DNA of 64,000 nt from Gammaproteobacteria bacterium LSUCC0096. Its GTDB lineage: Bacteria; Pseudomonadota; Gammaproteobacteria; Pseudomonadales; Litorivicinaceae. This document shows, one piece after another, positions 43,997-52,371 of the stretch; the first letter of the stretch is position 1, and every line of letters begins with the position of its first letter. Both the position numbers and the translations under genes were made by a program. Location of the stretch: positions 210,764 through 274,763 of the forward strand of contig VIEA01000002.1 of the NCBI GenBank assembly GCA_008087055.1. The letters are read 5' to 3'. A model generated the notes under the pieces. The model saw nothing but the letters and a program-made list of their open reading frames with translations. It was not told where the DNA came from and searched no databases.

Positions 43997-44240
43997 TCAA
44001 GTGATCGTGGACCTGGAGATCGACGTCGTCGGTCTCCGGTGTCCACTTCCCGTATTAAAGTTAAAAAAGCGTATTGAGCCGTTACAGCCAGGCTCCGTGG
44101 TGAAGTTACTGACAAGCGATCCAACGACTTTGAAAGACGTCCCTGCGTATTGCGAACTTGCTGGGCATCTGATTATTTCGATGGCTCATGACTCTTCACC
44201 CTATGAATTTATAATAAGGAAGGCTGGCCACAAGGGATAA
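43989..44240 (+). CDS. TusA/SirA-like sulfur carrier protein
   Basis: An 83-residue protein with the CPxP motif (GLRCPLPVLKLKK, Cys18) of TusA-like persulfide carriers and a beta-alpha-beta-alpha pattern. TTG start at 43989 overlaps the small peptide gene; a GTG at 44001 is an alternative. In this position it could supply sulfur to FdhD for sulfuration of the FDH cofactor, an inference from context. Confidence 0.85.
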   Translation: MINQVIVDLEIDVVGLRCPLPVLKLKKRIEPLQPGSVVKLLTSDPTTLKDVPAYCELAGHLIISMAHDSSPYEFIIRKAGHKG

Positions 44241-44264
44241 CAGAAGCTGAGCTTGGAGATCAGT

Positions 44265-45587
44265 ATGCGTAGTGTTGTTCTATTTTTAGCGACCATCACC
44301 CTAACACTCAATTCCGTCTTAGCGTTCGACCGCTACACAGCCCACGGTGGGCCGATTAAAGGTCTCGCTTACTCAGCAAATCTTGGTCTCCTTGTCAGTA
44401 CAAGCTTCGATTACACAGCGGTCGTCTGGGATACTGGCGAAATGGTCGAGCTGAAACAGCTCGTGGGACATAACGCCGCGGTGAATACTGCGGCATTCTC
44501 GCCAGATGGCCAGTGGCTCGCAACCGCAGGCGACGATAACCAGATTCTTCTCTGGGCTATAGATGAACTAAAGAAACCCAATACAACACCCGAACCGTTC
44601 GCTCTCAATGGACATACCGCCAAGGTTATTCATCTTAAATTCGATGATACAAGCAGTCGGCTTGCATCATCGAGCTGGGATCGAAGTGTCGGCGTATGGG
44701 ATTTAGCAACCAAATCGAATATTCAATTCCTGCGAGGCCATGAAGGACCAGTCAATGCAGCGCAATTCGGGCCAAACCAAGAACGCCTCTATTCTGCTGG
44801 CACCGATGGACACATTCGATTGTGGAACTTGGAAACTGGGGAATACATCCGAAGCGTCGTGAAAAACGGATTTGGTGTGAACGTCATGGAGATCTCTCCC
44901 GAGCTGAACCTACTTGCGTTTGGTGGATCCAATGGAGTCATGAAAACGATCAGTCTTGATAATACTGGACCCGGGTCAGATCTGTGGGTCGGTGGCCCTC
45001 CGGTTCTCGCCATCTCGATTGATAGTGCATCTCAGAAAATGGCCTTTGGTACAGCGGAGGGGCGGATCGTGATAGCAGATGCGGCTGTTGGTGAAATACA
45101 ACACGACTTCAATGCAGTCAAAGGACCTGTTTGGGCAATGGCTTTGGGCGAAGGATCTGAAACATTGTTTTTCGCTGGCCTTGATGATTGGGTGACAAAA
45201 ATCTCTCTCAATGACTTTATCGTTCCGCATCCCCTCGCTGAGCGTGACCGTCGCTTTCATCCAGATCAGCCAATCGATAACGGGCAAAAACAATTCGCCC
45301 GCAAATGTAGTGTTTGTCACAGTCTGACCCCATCGAGTAAACGTCGCGCAGGTCCTACTCTGTATGGTGTCTTCGGTCGCAAAGTTGGCGCGGTTGACGA
45401 TTATCCATATTCGAAAGAATTGTTGGAGATGGATTTGGTGTGGAATGAAGAAACCATTGATCTGTTGTTCAGAGATGGTCCTGATGTTGTGACACCTGGA
45501 TCAAAAATGCCCGTGCAACGGATCAAAGGAGCGCAAGACCGCGCCGATCTGATTAGCTATTTGAAGCGCGCTACAGCTCCCCAATGA
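44265..45587 (+). CDS. Exported WD40 beta-propeller fused to cytochrome c
   Basis: A 440-residue protein: signal peptide (RSVVLFLATITLTLNSVLA), six to seven WD40 repeats (for example GHNAAVNTAAFSPDGQWLATAG, GHTAKVIHLKF, GHEGPVNAAQFG with VWD/LWN ends) up to about residue 320, then a C-terminal mono-heme cytochrome c domain with CSVCH and the MPVQRI axial-Met region. ATG 44265 has GGAG upstream. It probably docks to a periplasmic partner via the propeller and passes electrons; located in the FDH operon. Confidence 0.85.
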   Translation: MRSVVLFLATITLTLNSVLAFDRYTAHGGPIKGLAYSANLGLLVSTSFDYTAVVWDTGEMVELKQLVGHNAAVNTAAFSPDGQWLATAGDDNQILLWAIDELKKPNTTPEPFALNGHTAKVIHLKFDDTSSRLASSSWDRSVGVWDLATKSNIQFLRGHEGPVNAAQFGPNQERLYSAGTDGHIRLWNLETGEYIRSVVKNGFGVNVMEISPELNLLAFGGSNGVMKTISLDNTGPGSDLWVGGPPVLAISIDSASQKMAFGTAEGRIVIADAAVGEIQHDFNAVKGPVWAMALGEGSETLFFAGLDDWVTKISLNDFIVPHPLAERDRRFHPDQPIDNGQKQFARKCSVCHSLTPSSKRRAGPTLYGVFGRKVGAVDDYPYSKELLEMDLVWNEETIDLLFRDGPDVVTPGSKMPVQRIKGAQDRADLISYLKRATAPQ

Positions 45588-46273
45588 AACGCTTTCTTGG
45601 ACTGGTCCTGTTCGCGTTAACGACAGTCGCTGTTGCAGATCATGGGCCAGATACCTGGATCAAAGCCAATCGGTCAGTCGTTTCCGTATTGCCAACATGG
45701 CCCGGCTACGAAAAGCCAGGTTTTGGAGCTCCGATCGGTTCCGCACCAGAAGGCAGTGGAGTCGTATTTAGTCTGAGCGGTAATACAGCAGAGTCTTCTT
45801 ACATTCTTACTGCCGCGCATGTTGTCGCGGACGCAACTAAGATTGCGGTTCGATCATATGGGGATCAACTGCTGGACGCTCGAGTAGAATGGGTCGATTT
45901 GGATACAGATATTGCGCTACTCGCAATCGATGAAAAGCTACCGGCCATCACCGTGAGTCAATCGTTACCCCCACCAGGGACACATGTGTGCGCACTTGGG
46001 AATCCTTTTGGGTTGGGTGTCAGTATGAGCTGCGGTGTGATCTCGGGCCCCAAACGTCGGAATATTGGCTTTAATCCAATCGAGGATTTCCTCCAGACAG
46101 ATGCTGCGGTCAATCCCGGGTCGTCAGGGGGTGCTCTTGTGAACGCCAAGGGCGAGCTTGTTGGTCTAATATCTGCCATATTTACCAAAGGCGCTGATAT
46201 TGATGCCGGAGTCAATTTTGCTATTACTAATGAGCTAATCTTGGACCGATTGAATCATTTTTTAAAGCGGTAA
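45584..46273 (+). CDS. Exported trypsin-like serine protease (HtrA/S1C type, no PDZ)
   Basis: A 229-residue protein with a signal peptide (MKRFLGLVLFALTTVAVA). The catalytic triad is complete: His in LTAAHVVADA, Asp in VDLDTDIALLAI and Ser in NPGSSGGALV. It ends after the protease domain, without the PDZ domain of DegP-type enzymes. It overlaps the WD40-cytochrome gene by four bases. Natural guess is quality control or processing of the exported FDH proteins. Confidence 0.88.
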   Translation: MKRFLGLVLFALTTVAVADHGPDTWIKANRSVVSVLPTWPGYEKPGFGAPIGSAPEGSGVVFSLSGNTAESSYILTAAHVVADATKIAVRSYGDQLLDARVEWVDLDTDIALLAIDEKLPAITVSQSLPPPGTHVCALGNPFGLGVSMSCGVISGPKRRNIGFNPIEDFLQTDAAVNPGSSGGALVNAKGELVGLISAIFTKGADIDAGVNFAITNELILDRLNHFLKR

Positions 46274-46329
46274 TGTGTCAGCACACTCTGGTGTATCCTT
46301 TGCGTGATTGATTGGAAAAGAGCAAACCA

Positions 46330-47196
46330 TTGTCAGAATTTCTCACCACCAAAGAAGTTGCAGATCTACTTCGTATCAAAGAGCGAAAAGTTTACGATTT
46401 GGCCTCTCGCGGCGAAATTCCGTGCGTTAAAGCGACTGGCAAGTTGCTTTTTCCTCGCAATGAGATCAATCACTGGATGCAACATAAGGGGATGGCTTTC
46501 GACGGCCAACCCTCGCGTCCTCAGATCATACTTGGCTCGCACGATCCTGTCTTTGAGTGGGCAATCGGTGCATCTGGATCAGGGCTCGCTTCAATGCTCA
46601 ACGGGTCAATCGATGGACTGAAGCGGTATCAAGCGCGTGAGGGAATTATCTGCGGGATACATCTCGAGAATACGACGGCCCCCGGTTGGAACACTGAAAT
46701 CTTGGGGGGCTATCTCGAGCAATCTGCTTCTATTTTAATGCATTGGGCCAAGCGTGATCGAGGTCTTATCATTAAGCCAGGATCCGGTATTACAGGATTT
46801 GAGTCGATTCATGGAAAACGCTTTGTCCGTCGCCAAGCGGAGGCTGGTGCGCAACAGGTCTTTGAAACGCATCTACATAAACACCAATTATCGATGGACG
46901 ATTTAGATTGCGTCAGAGAGGCCCGCACCGAAACCGAAGCTGCGTTGGCGATCGTTGAGGATCAAGCCGATGTAACATTTGGCCTGAGATGCTTTGCCAG
47001 TCGATATCATCTGCAGTTCATCCCAGTGTGCGTCGAATACTTCGATTTGATTATCGATCGATATGCGTATTTTGAGCCGAATGTTCAGAAGTTGATACGT
47101 TTCGCTTCAACCGAGCAATTTCTCACCGAGGCTGCCCGCTACGAAGGGTATGATATTTCCGAATTGGGAATGATTCGGATGAATGGCGCACCCTAG
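46330..47196 (+). CDS. Excisionase-type HTH regulator with PBP-like ligand domain
   Basis: About 288 residues: N-terminal MerR/excisionase-type helix-turn-helix (FLTTKEVADLLRIKERKVYDLASRGEIPCVKATGKLLFPR, residues 3-42, given here as one region) followed by a periplasmic-binding-protein-like domain with GSHDPVFEWAI, SGITGFESIHGKRFVRR and GADVTFGLRCFA-like segment (QADVTFGLR). Such PBP-like domains occur in oxyanion-responsive regulators and in MoeA relatives. Start TTG 46330 preferred (GGAAAAGAG upstream); TTG 46312 possible. It faces the Mo/W transport operon and is a candidate regulator of it. Confidence 0.8.
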   Translation: MSEFLTTKEVADLLRIKERKVYDLASRGEIPCVKATGKLLFPRNEINHWMQHKGMAFDGQPSRPQIILGSHDPVFEWAIGASGSGLASMLNGSIDGLKRYQAREGIICGIHLENTTAPGWNTEILGGYLEQSASILMHWAKRDRGLIIKPGSGITGFESIHGKRFVRRQAEAGAQQVFETHLHKHQLSMDDLDCVREARTETEAALAIVEDQADVTFGLRCFASRYHLQFIPVCVEYFDLIIDRYAYFEPNVQKLIRFASTEQFLTEAARYEGYDISELGMIRMNGAP

Positions 47197-47996
47197 GCAC
47201 GGTTTAACTGCGCTGCGATACATGTCTTAGTCTGACCAATAGAAACGACCTCAACGTTCGCTTGATAGAGGTCACTCAAGTGGGCCGACGTTAAAATCTG
47301 GTGAGGAAGGCCGTGATCTTTTACTGTCCCATGACTGACGGTGGTGACTGTATCTGCTAACTGAAGGGCATGGTCTGGGTTATGAGTCGATAAAATGATC
47401 GTCCAGCCTTGGTCTGCTAGGTGCCGAATGCGCTCCAATACCCGAATTTCATTTCCAAAGTCTAGGCTTGCTGTTGGCTCGTCTAACACGAGAATCTGTG
47501 CGTCTTGTGCTAACGCACGCGCTAAGATTGTTAGCTGTCGTTGCCCCCCTGATAGCTTTGTAAATTCCTGATTTTTAAGCCCCAAAATATCAAGTGAAGC
47601 CATTGCTTGATCACAGAGTTCGATATCGCTATGGCTAGGCACTGAAAATGGTTTGATATGGCTCGTCCGTCCCATTAACACCATTTCTCCGACAGTATAC
47701 GGAAACACTTGCTGCTGTGATTGCGGCACGTAGGCAAAAGTCTTGGCTCTCGCTGTTGCTGCTAATCGATGCACATCAAGTTGATTCACGAGAACCTGGC
47801 CGCTCATCGGACGAATTAAACCAATCAGTGTCTTAAACAAGGTCGATTTACCTGACCCATTGGGACCTAAAATCATGTGAAATTGTCCCGCACTTAATTC
47901 GAGGTGCAGGTGGTCACCGAGCGGCTTTTGATACCCGATCTGAAGATTCCGGGCTGAGATCACATCCAGCTCCTTCGTGCGTGGAATAACAGCCAT
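47193..47996 (-). CDS. FecE/BtuD-type ABC transporter ATP-binding protein
   Basis: A 267-residue ATPase: Walker A GPNGSGKST, AYVPQSQQQVFPYTV Q-loop of the FecE group, signature LSGGQRQL, Walker B ILVLDEP and switch His STHNPD. It overlaps the permease gene by 37 bases and is the last gene of the tup-type operon. Substrate not decided from the sequence; molybdate or tungstate inferred from the operon. Confidence 0.9.
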   Translation of the reverse strand: MAVIPRTKELDVISARNLQIGYQKPLGDHLHLELSAGQFHMILGPNGSGKSTLFKTLIGLIRPMSGQVLVNQLDVHRLAATARAKTFAYVPQSQQQVFPYTVGEMVLMGRTSHIKPFSVPSHSDIELCDQAMASLDILGLKNQEFTKLSGGQRQLTILARALAQDAQILVLDEPTASLDFGNEIRVLERIRHLADQGWTIILSTHNPDHALQLADTVTTVSHGTVKDHGLPHQILTSAHLSDLYQANVEVVSIGQTKTCIAAQLNRA

Positions 47997-48997
47997 ACAA
48001 ACACAGGTGCTCCAACGAATGCAGTTAAGATACCAATTGGTGTTTCCGTTTGCGTAAGAGTTCGAGCAATGGTGTCTACTATCAGTAGAAAATTAGCGCC
48101 GATGAGCATTGCAATTGGAAGCAGCCTATTGAAGTTGGGTCCAACCAGTAATCGGGCGATGTGTGGAACCACCAATCCAACCCATCCAATGACACCTGCG
48201 ATTGCAACTCCTGCAGCGGTCATGAGAGTTGCGGCGAAAATCAAAAATAGTCTTATTTTGTCCGGGTTGACGCCAAGCGCTCGTGCTTCTTCATCGCCAA
48301 GACTTAATACATTAATGCGCCAGCGCAGGAGTACCATCGGAATCAGGGCAAGAATACACAGTGGAAGAGCTCCTAAAAGATCGATTTTATCGACAGCAGC
48401 AAACGAGCCGAGTAGCCAAAATGTAATTGCTGGTAGTTGGTCGTAGGGGTCTGCCAAAATTTTCACTAAAGAAAGACAGGCGCCCGCAAGGGATCCGATA
48501 ACAATTCCTGCTAACACTAGAATCAGAGTGGGCTCATGCTGCCGGATGGATGAAGCCACCAAATAGACAGCGCCTACTGTAATTAAACCACCCAAAAACG
48601 CCATTAGTTGGATACTGATAATCGACAACGAAAGGAGAATGCCAGCGGCGGCTCCAAGCCCTGCTCCGGTTGAAACCCCAAGAATATCAGGGGATACCAA
48701 TGGATTTCTAAACATACCTTGGAATACGCAGCCAGCCGCCGCTAAGACCGCTCCGACTAGAACAGATGCAAGTACTCGCGGTAAACGAACTTCGGACAGT
48801 ACGAGACGGATTGTTTGATCGGGTGCCTCTTCCTCAATTCCGAAATAATGAAGTAGTGCATGGATGATGTCCGAGTAATCGATAGGGTACTGTCCGATAC
48901 CTGACGCAATAACGGACAGAAGTATGAGGCAGATCGCAAGTAATCCGCCCGATAGCACTGTTTGAGACTGGTTGGTTTTACCTAGTATCTCGACCAT
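47960..48997 (-). CDS. FecCD-family ABC transporter permease
   Basis: A 345-residue membrane protein with about nine to ten helices. FecCD signatures: LPRVLASVLVGAVLAAAGCVFQGMFRNPLVSPDILG (a single conserved region near residues 75-110), AGACLSLVKI and GVIGWVGLVVPHIARLL. This type moves siderophores, cobalamin or, in MolB, molybdate. Overlaps both neighbours. Confidence 0.92.
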   Translation of the reverse strand: MVEILGKTNQSQTVLSGGLLAICLILLSVIASGIGQYPIDYSDIIHALLHYFGIEEEAPDQTIRLVLSEVRLPRVLASVLVGAVLAAAGCVFQGMFRNPLVSPDILGVSTGAGLGAAAGILLSLSIISIQLMAFLGGLITVGAVYLVASSIRQHEPTLILVLAGIVIGSLAGACLSLVKILADPYDQLPAITFWLLGSFAAVDKIDLLGALPLCILALIPMVLLRWRINVLSLGDEEARALGVNPDKIRLFLIFAATLMTAAGVAIAGVIGWVGLVVPHIARLLVGPNFNRLLPIAMLIGANFLLIVDTIARTLTQTETPIGILTAFVGAPVFVWLLFHARRSWM

Positions 48998-50016
48998 GCA
49001 ATCAACTGCTGAAGGTCTGCGTCGGAGATTTCAACTTGATAAAACAGACGGTAAAAATGTCTTACTTCTTCTTCGAGGTCAAAGCTGAAATGATCCGGAT
49101 AGAGGAGGCCGGTCATCCATTTGAGGCCAATGAGCCGGTTAATCGAAGGTGGTTTATCAATCCACCCGAAAGGGGCTGCTGGAGCAAAATATACCGCGCG
49201 ATTTTTGACCGCACGAACCGGTTGCCACAGTGGATTTTGGTACACCTGATCATAAAATTGGCGATCCCAGGTTACGATGATATCTGGGTCGAGATCTAGG
49301 ACTTCCTCAATGGACATGCTCACGAGATTTCGTTGACGGGCGATTTCGGGTCCGTAATCAGCGACATTTCGTCCGCCTGCTCTCTCGATAATTTCAGTGT
49401 TGATAGATCCTGCTACACCGGTCTCCAGACCTTCTGGGCCTCGAGCTAAATAAACGCGCGGTTTATCGTCTTCTTTTACCGTTGCGATATGTTGGTCGAT
49501 TTCTGAAAACAAATTTTCGGCATACTCAGCAAGCTCTTCGCCTCTTGTTTCAACCCCTAAAATTTTGCCGAGTTGACGCAATGCTGTTGGGGTGTTTTCA
49601 AACCGTCCATCAATCAAAAGATATGGAATACCCGTTTGTTCCTGGGTTTTTTCCGCTAAGGATACGTAGGTTTGTCTAATCGATCCAAAATCGAGAATAA
49701 GATCGGGGTTCAAACCAATGACAACCTCTAGATTCGCTGTACTACCCCTGCCTGTGAGACGACCAGTGACAGGCAGATCCCGATAAGCTTCATTAATAAA
49801 AGGCCGCTCATACGCGTGGTGGGCACGCGGCCATCCTGTCAATTTTTCCGGTGCAAGCATGTATGTGATGATCGATGCCGGTGGACCCGCTGCATAGATG
49901 CGTGTAATCGTGTCGGGAACAGTAACTGTTCGTCCAGCTGAGTCTGTGACTTCAACTGCATAAGCGGTTGCTGTGGCTGCCATCATTAAGAAGGCACATT
50001 GAATAAATCGCCGCAT
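48982..50016 (-). CDS. FecB/BtuF-type periplasmic binding protein
   Basis: A 344-residue class III substrate-binding protein with signal peptide (MRRFIQCAFLMMAATATAYA). Typical: EVTDSAGRTVTVPDTITRI, DLILDFGSI, DIIVTWDRQFYDQ and PFGWIDKPPSINRLIGLKW. The latter phrase is common to metal/oxyanion-linked members. The ATG shares a base with the stop of the ModA-like gene (TAATG), so translation is coupled. Ligand inferred as molybdate/tungstate (MolA-like). Confidence 0.88.
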   Translation of the reverse strand: MRRFIQCAFLMMAATATAYAVEVTDSAGRTVTVPDTITRIYAAGPPASIITYMLAPEKLTGWPRAHHAYERPFINEAYRDLPVTGRLTGRGSTANLEVVIGLNPDLILDFGSIRQTYVSLAEKTQEQTGIPYLLIDGRFENTPTALRQLGKILGVETRGEELAEYAENLFSEIDQHIATVKEDDKPRVYLARGPEGLETGVAGSINTEIIERAGGRNVADYGPEIARQRNLVSMSIEEVLDLDPDIIVTWDRQFYDQVYQNPLWQPVRAVKNRAVYFAPAAPFGWIDKPPSINRLIGLKWMTGLLYPDHFSFDLEEEVRHFYRLFYQVEISDADLQQLIAWSRY

Positions 50017-50765
50017 TATTTCTCTCCAGCTGATTTGGGAATAAAACCGCCATCCTTGAGAATAATTTGCGCGTCCGTGCTGAAAAACCAATGATAAAGA
50101 GCAGATGCTTCACGATATGAAACGTTAGCTCGTCCAATTCCATAGATGCCGGTCACAGCAATCTGTTCTGGTAATTCACAGTAACTGATGTGAGGGTTGT
50201 CTTCCATTGCTGCAAGCGCGTTGGAGTAATAGGTCAGTAGAAGATCGACATCTTGAGTCTCCATGATCCACCCGTACTGATTTCGACCCGGGGGGGCATT
50301 GGGTGTTTCGCGTCCACCAGTAATCACGCGGGTTCTTCGTTCCAATGCTTCGAGAGAAATCGTTGTTGTATCACTCACTTTTTTTAAGATTTCAAAAGCA
50401 TAATCACCTGCAGGATCAAGTCCTGTTGTCGACATCCCAAGGGTCAGTGATTTTTGCGTTATAGCCTGTAGTGCATTGTTCTGGTTGAGCTGGTGTTTCC
50501 GTTGGTGAACCAAAACCATTCGGTTATAGCCGAGGATATCTTCTTCTGCGAGATGATTGGTCGCACTGAGTGCTTTGGTATGTGTTGATGATGCGCTCAG
50601 AAATAAGTGGAATAGCTGTCCACCCTCGATTTTGGCTCGCAGTGATCCTGAGGGTCCAAAAACGCACTGTATTTTGAGTGTTTGCTGTGGATCATATGCC
50701 TTTAATAAGCGAGGTAGGAGGTGGGTCATGCTCCCCGGTGCAAAGATCACCAGATCCTGAGTCAT
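50016..50765 (-). CDS. ModA/WtpA-like oxyanion-binding protein without signal peptide
   Basis: A 249-residue type II binding-protein fold: VIFAPGSMTHLLPRLLKAY, VFGPSGSLRAKIEGGQLFHLFLSAS and YSNALAAMEDNP. It resembles ModA/SBP_bac_11 proteins but starts directly with MTQDLVIFAPG; GGAG lies five bases before this ATG and no upstream signal peptide is in frame. A cytoplasmic oxyanion buffer, chaperone or sensor is therefore possible. It is between tupA and the FecB-type gene. Confidence 0.75.
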   Translation of the reverse strand: MTQDLVIFAPGSMTHLLPRLLKAYDPQQTLKIQCVFGPSGSLRAKIEGGQLFHLFLSASSTHTKALSATNHLAEEDILGYNRMVLVHQRKHQLNQNNALQAITQKSLTLGMSTTGLDPAGDYAFEILKKVSDTTTISLEALERRTRVITGGRETPNAPPGRNQYGWIMETQDVDLLLTYYSNALAAMEDNPHISYCELPEQIAVTGIYGIGRANVSYREASALYHWFFSTDAQIILKDGGFIPKSAGEK

Positions 50766-50781
50766 GACCGCTCCTTAATGA

Positions 50782-51603
50782 TTAGTTAGCGTTCGGGAAG
50801 AACAACTGGTTACCGCTTACTTTATAAGAAGCGATTGTGTTTTGTCCCTTGTCAGATAACAACCAATCGATGAACTTTTGGCCTGCTTCTGATTTTACAG
50901 ATGGGCATTTGTCTTTGTTTACGAGGATAACGCCATACTGGTTGAACAGACGCTTGTCTCCTTCAACTTGGATTTTGAAATCGCCTTTGTTACCAAACTT
51001 GGTCCAAGTTGCTCGATCAGTCATTGCGTATGCACCCATACCAACAGCTGCGTTCAATGTCGCACCCATTCCAGATCCTGTCTCGCGGTACCATGCACCT
51101 GAAGCCGCTTTGGGGTCAGTTCCTGCAGCTTTCCAAAGACGAAGTTCAGCTTTATGTGTGCCTGAGTCATCACCTCGTGATGCGAATAACGCCTGCTTTG
51201 ATGCAATCGTAGTCAGCGACTTTGAAACATCATTAGAGCCACCTACGCCTGCTGGATCAGCCGCAGGACCAACGATAACAAAGTCGTTGTACATGAGATC
51301 ACTGCGCTTGACGCCATAACCTTCATTCACGAACTTTTCCTCAGATGCTTTCGCGTGGACGAGCAAGACATCACCATCGCAACGTTGCGCATTTTTGATG
51401 GCCTGGCCTGTGCCGACTGCAACCACGTTTACTGTCAGACCAGTATCTGCCTTAACTTTTGGCAAAATATAGTCATAAAGACCTGAGTTTTTAGTGGATG
51501 TCGTGGATTGGACCACGATTGATTCAGCGATGGCTAGGCTGGAAGCTAGTGGTAGTACCATAGCTAGACCGATTGATTTCATGGTTTTTGTTAGTTTCAT
51601 CAT
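50782..51603 (-). CDS. tupA: Tungstate ABC transporter, periplasmic binding protein TupA
   Basis: A 273-residue exported protein (signal peptide ending SLAIA). TupA signature residues: VQSTTSTKNSGLYDYILP, VGTGQAIKNAQRCDGDVLLVHA, SRGDDSGTHKAELRLWKAAG and YRETGSGMGATLNAA. The TTTS-type loop binds tungstate with high selectivity. It follows tupC by 24 bases in the same operon. Confidence 0.95.
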   Translation of the reverse strand: MMKLTKTMKSIGLAMVLPLASSLAIAESIVVQSTTSTKNSGLYDYILPKVKADTGLTVNVVAVGTGQAIKNAQRCDGDVLLVHAKASEEKFVNEGYGVKRSDLMYNDFVIVGPAADPAGVGGSNDVSKSLTTIASKQALFASRGDDSGTHKAELRLWKAAGTDPKAASGAWYRETGSGMGATLNAAVGMGAYAMTDRATWTKFGNKGDFKIQVEGDKRLFNQYGVILVNKDKCPSVKSEAGQKFIDWLLSDKGQNTIASYKVSGNQLFFPNAN

Positions 51604-51627
51604 GACTTCCTTTCGTCAGTTGGGGGG

Positions 51628-52371
51628 TTACAGCACAATTTCCCCATTGAGATAAGCTTTAGCTTCTCTCGACTGGGGCGATGTGAAGAAGGTTTCAGCG
51701 TCGGTATGTTCAGCGAGTCGACCCTGATGTAAAAAAATGATGTCCGCTCCGAGGCGCTTTGCTTGGCCGAGATCGTGAGAAATAAAAATACATTTCACAC
51801 CCTGTTCGGTTGCCTCTGAAATCAAACGCTCAATAATTAGGACCGAAGCGGGATCAAGGCTTGCGGTTGGTTCATCTAAAAGTAGCAATCGTGGTTTTGT
51901 CAGAAGCGATCTCGCAAGAGCAAGTCTTTGCTGCTCTCCGCCAGAGAGCAGTCGTGCGGGCTGCAACTCTTTGCCATTGAGATGGACTTTTGCGAGTAGC
52001 TCTGTGATTTCTGTTGGTGGGGTTCCGTTCGGTGCCGCGAACTCGAGATTTTTAATCACATTGCGTCTCAGCAGCACAGCTTTTTGAAATACCATGGATT
52101 GGGATGCTGTTGTTGCTTCGTGAGGTTTGTTGAGCAGTCGGATTGATCCGCTGGTTGGTATAAGCAGTCCATGGAGGCAACGTAGGAACAAACTCTTACC
52201 AGCGCCGTTTGGTCCCATGACCATTGTTACGCCAGGAGTAAAGGACGTAACAGAAATATCATGTAAGAGTTGGTTGCCACCGATAGTCAAATTTAAATTA
52301 TTCACTTCGATGTAGGGTGCGTTTGTCGCGCTCAGTGCACTGGTGTTGCTCATGGGTTCAGACTTAAACAT
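51628..52371 (-). CDS. tupC: Tungstate ABC transporter, ATP-binding protein TupC
   Basis: About 247 residues: Walker A GPNGAGKSL, MVFQKAVLLRRNV Q-loop, signature LSGGEQQR, Walker B LLLLDEPTASLD and switch His ISHDLG. No Mop domain. Start ATG 52371 is chosen (52395 or 52353 are alternatives; none has a strong ribosome site, so coupling to tupB is likely). Confidence 0.92.
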   Translation of the reverse strand: MFKSEPMSNTSALSATNAPYIEVNNLNLTIGGNQLLHDISVTSFTPGVTMVMGPNGAGKSLFLRCLHGLLIPTSGSIRLLNKPHEATTASQSMVFQKAVLLRRNVIKNLEFAAPNGTPPTEITELLAKVHLNGKELQPARLLSGGEQQRLALARSLLTKPRLLLLDEPTASLDPASVLIIERLISEATEQGVKCIFISHDLGQAKRLGADIIFLHQGRLAEHTDAETFFTSPQSREAKAYLNGEIVL

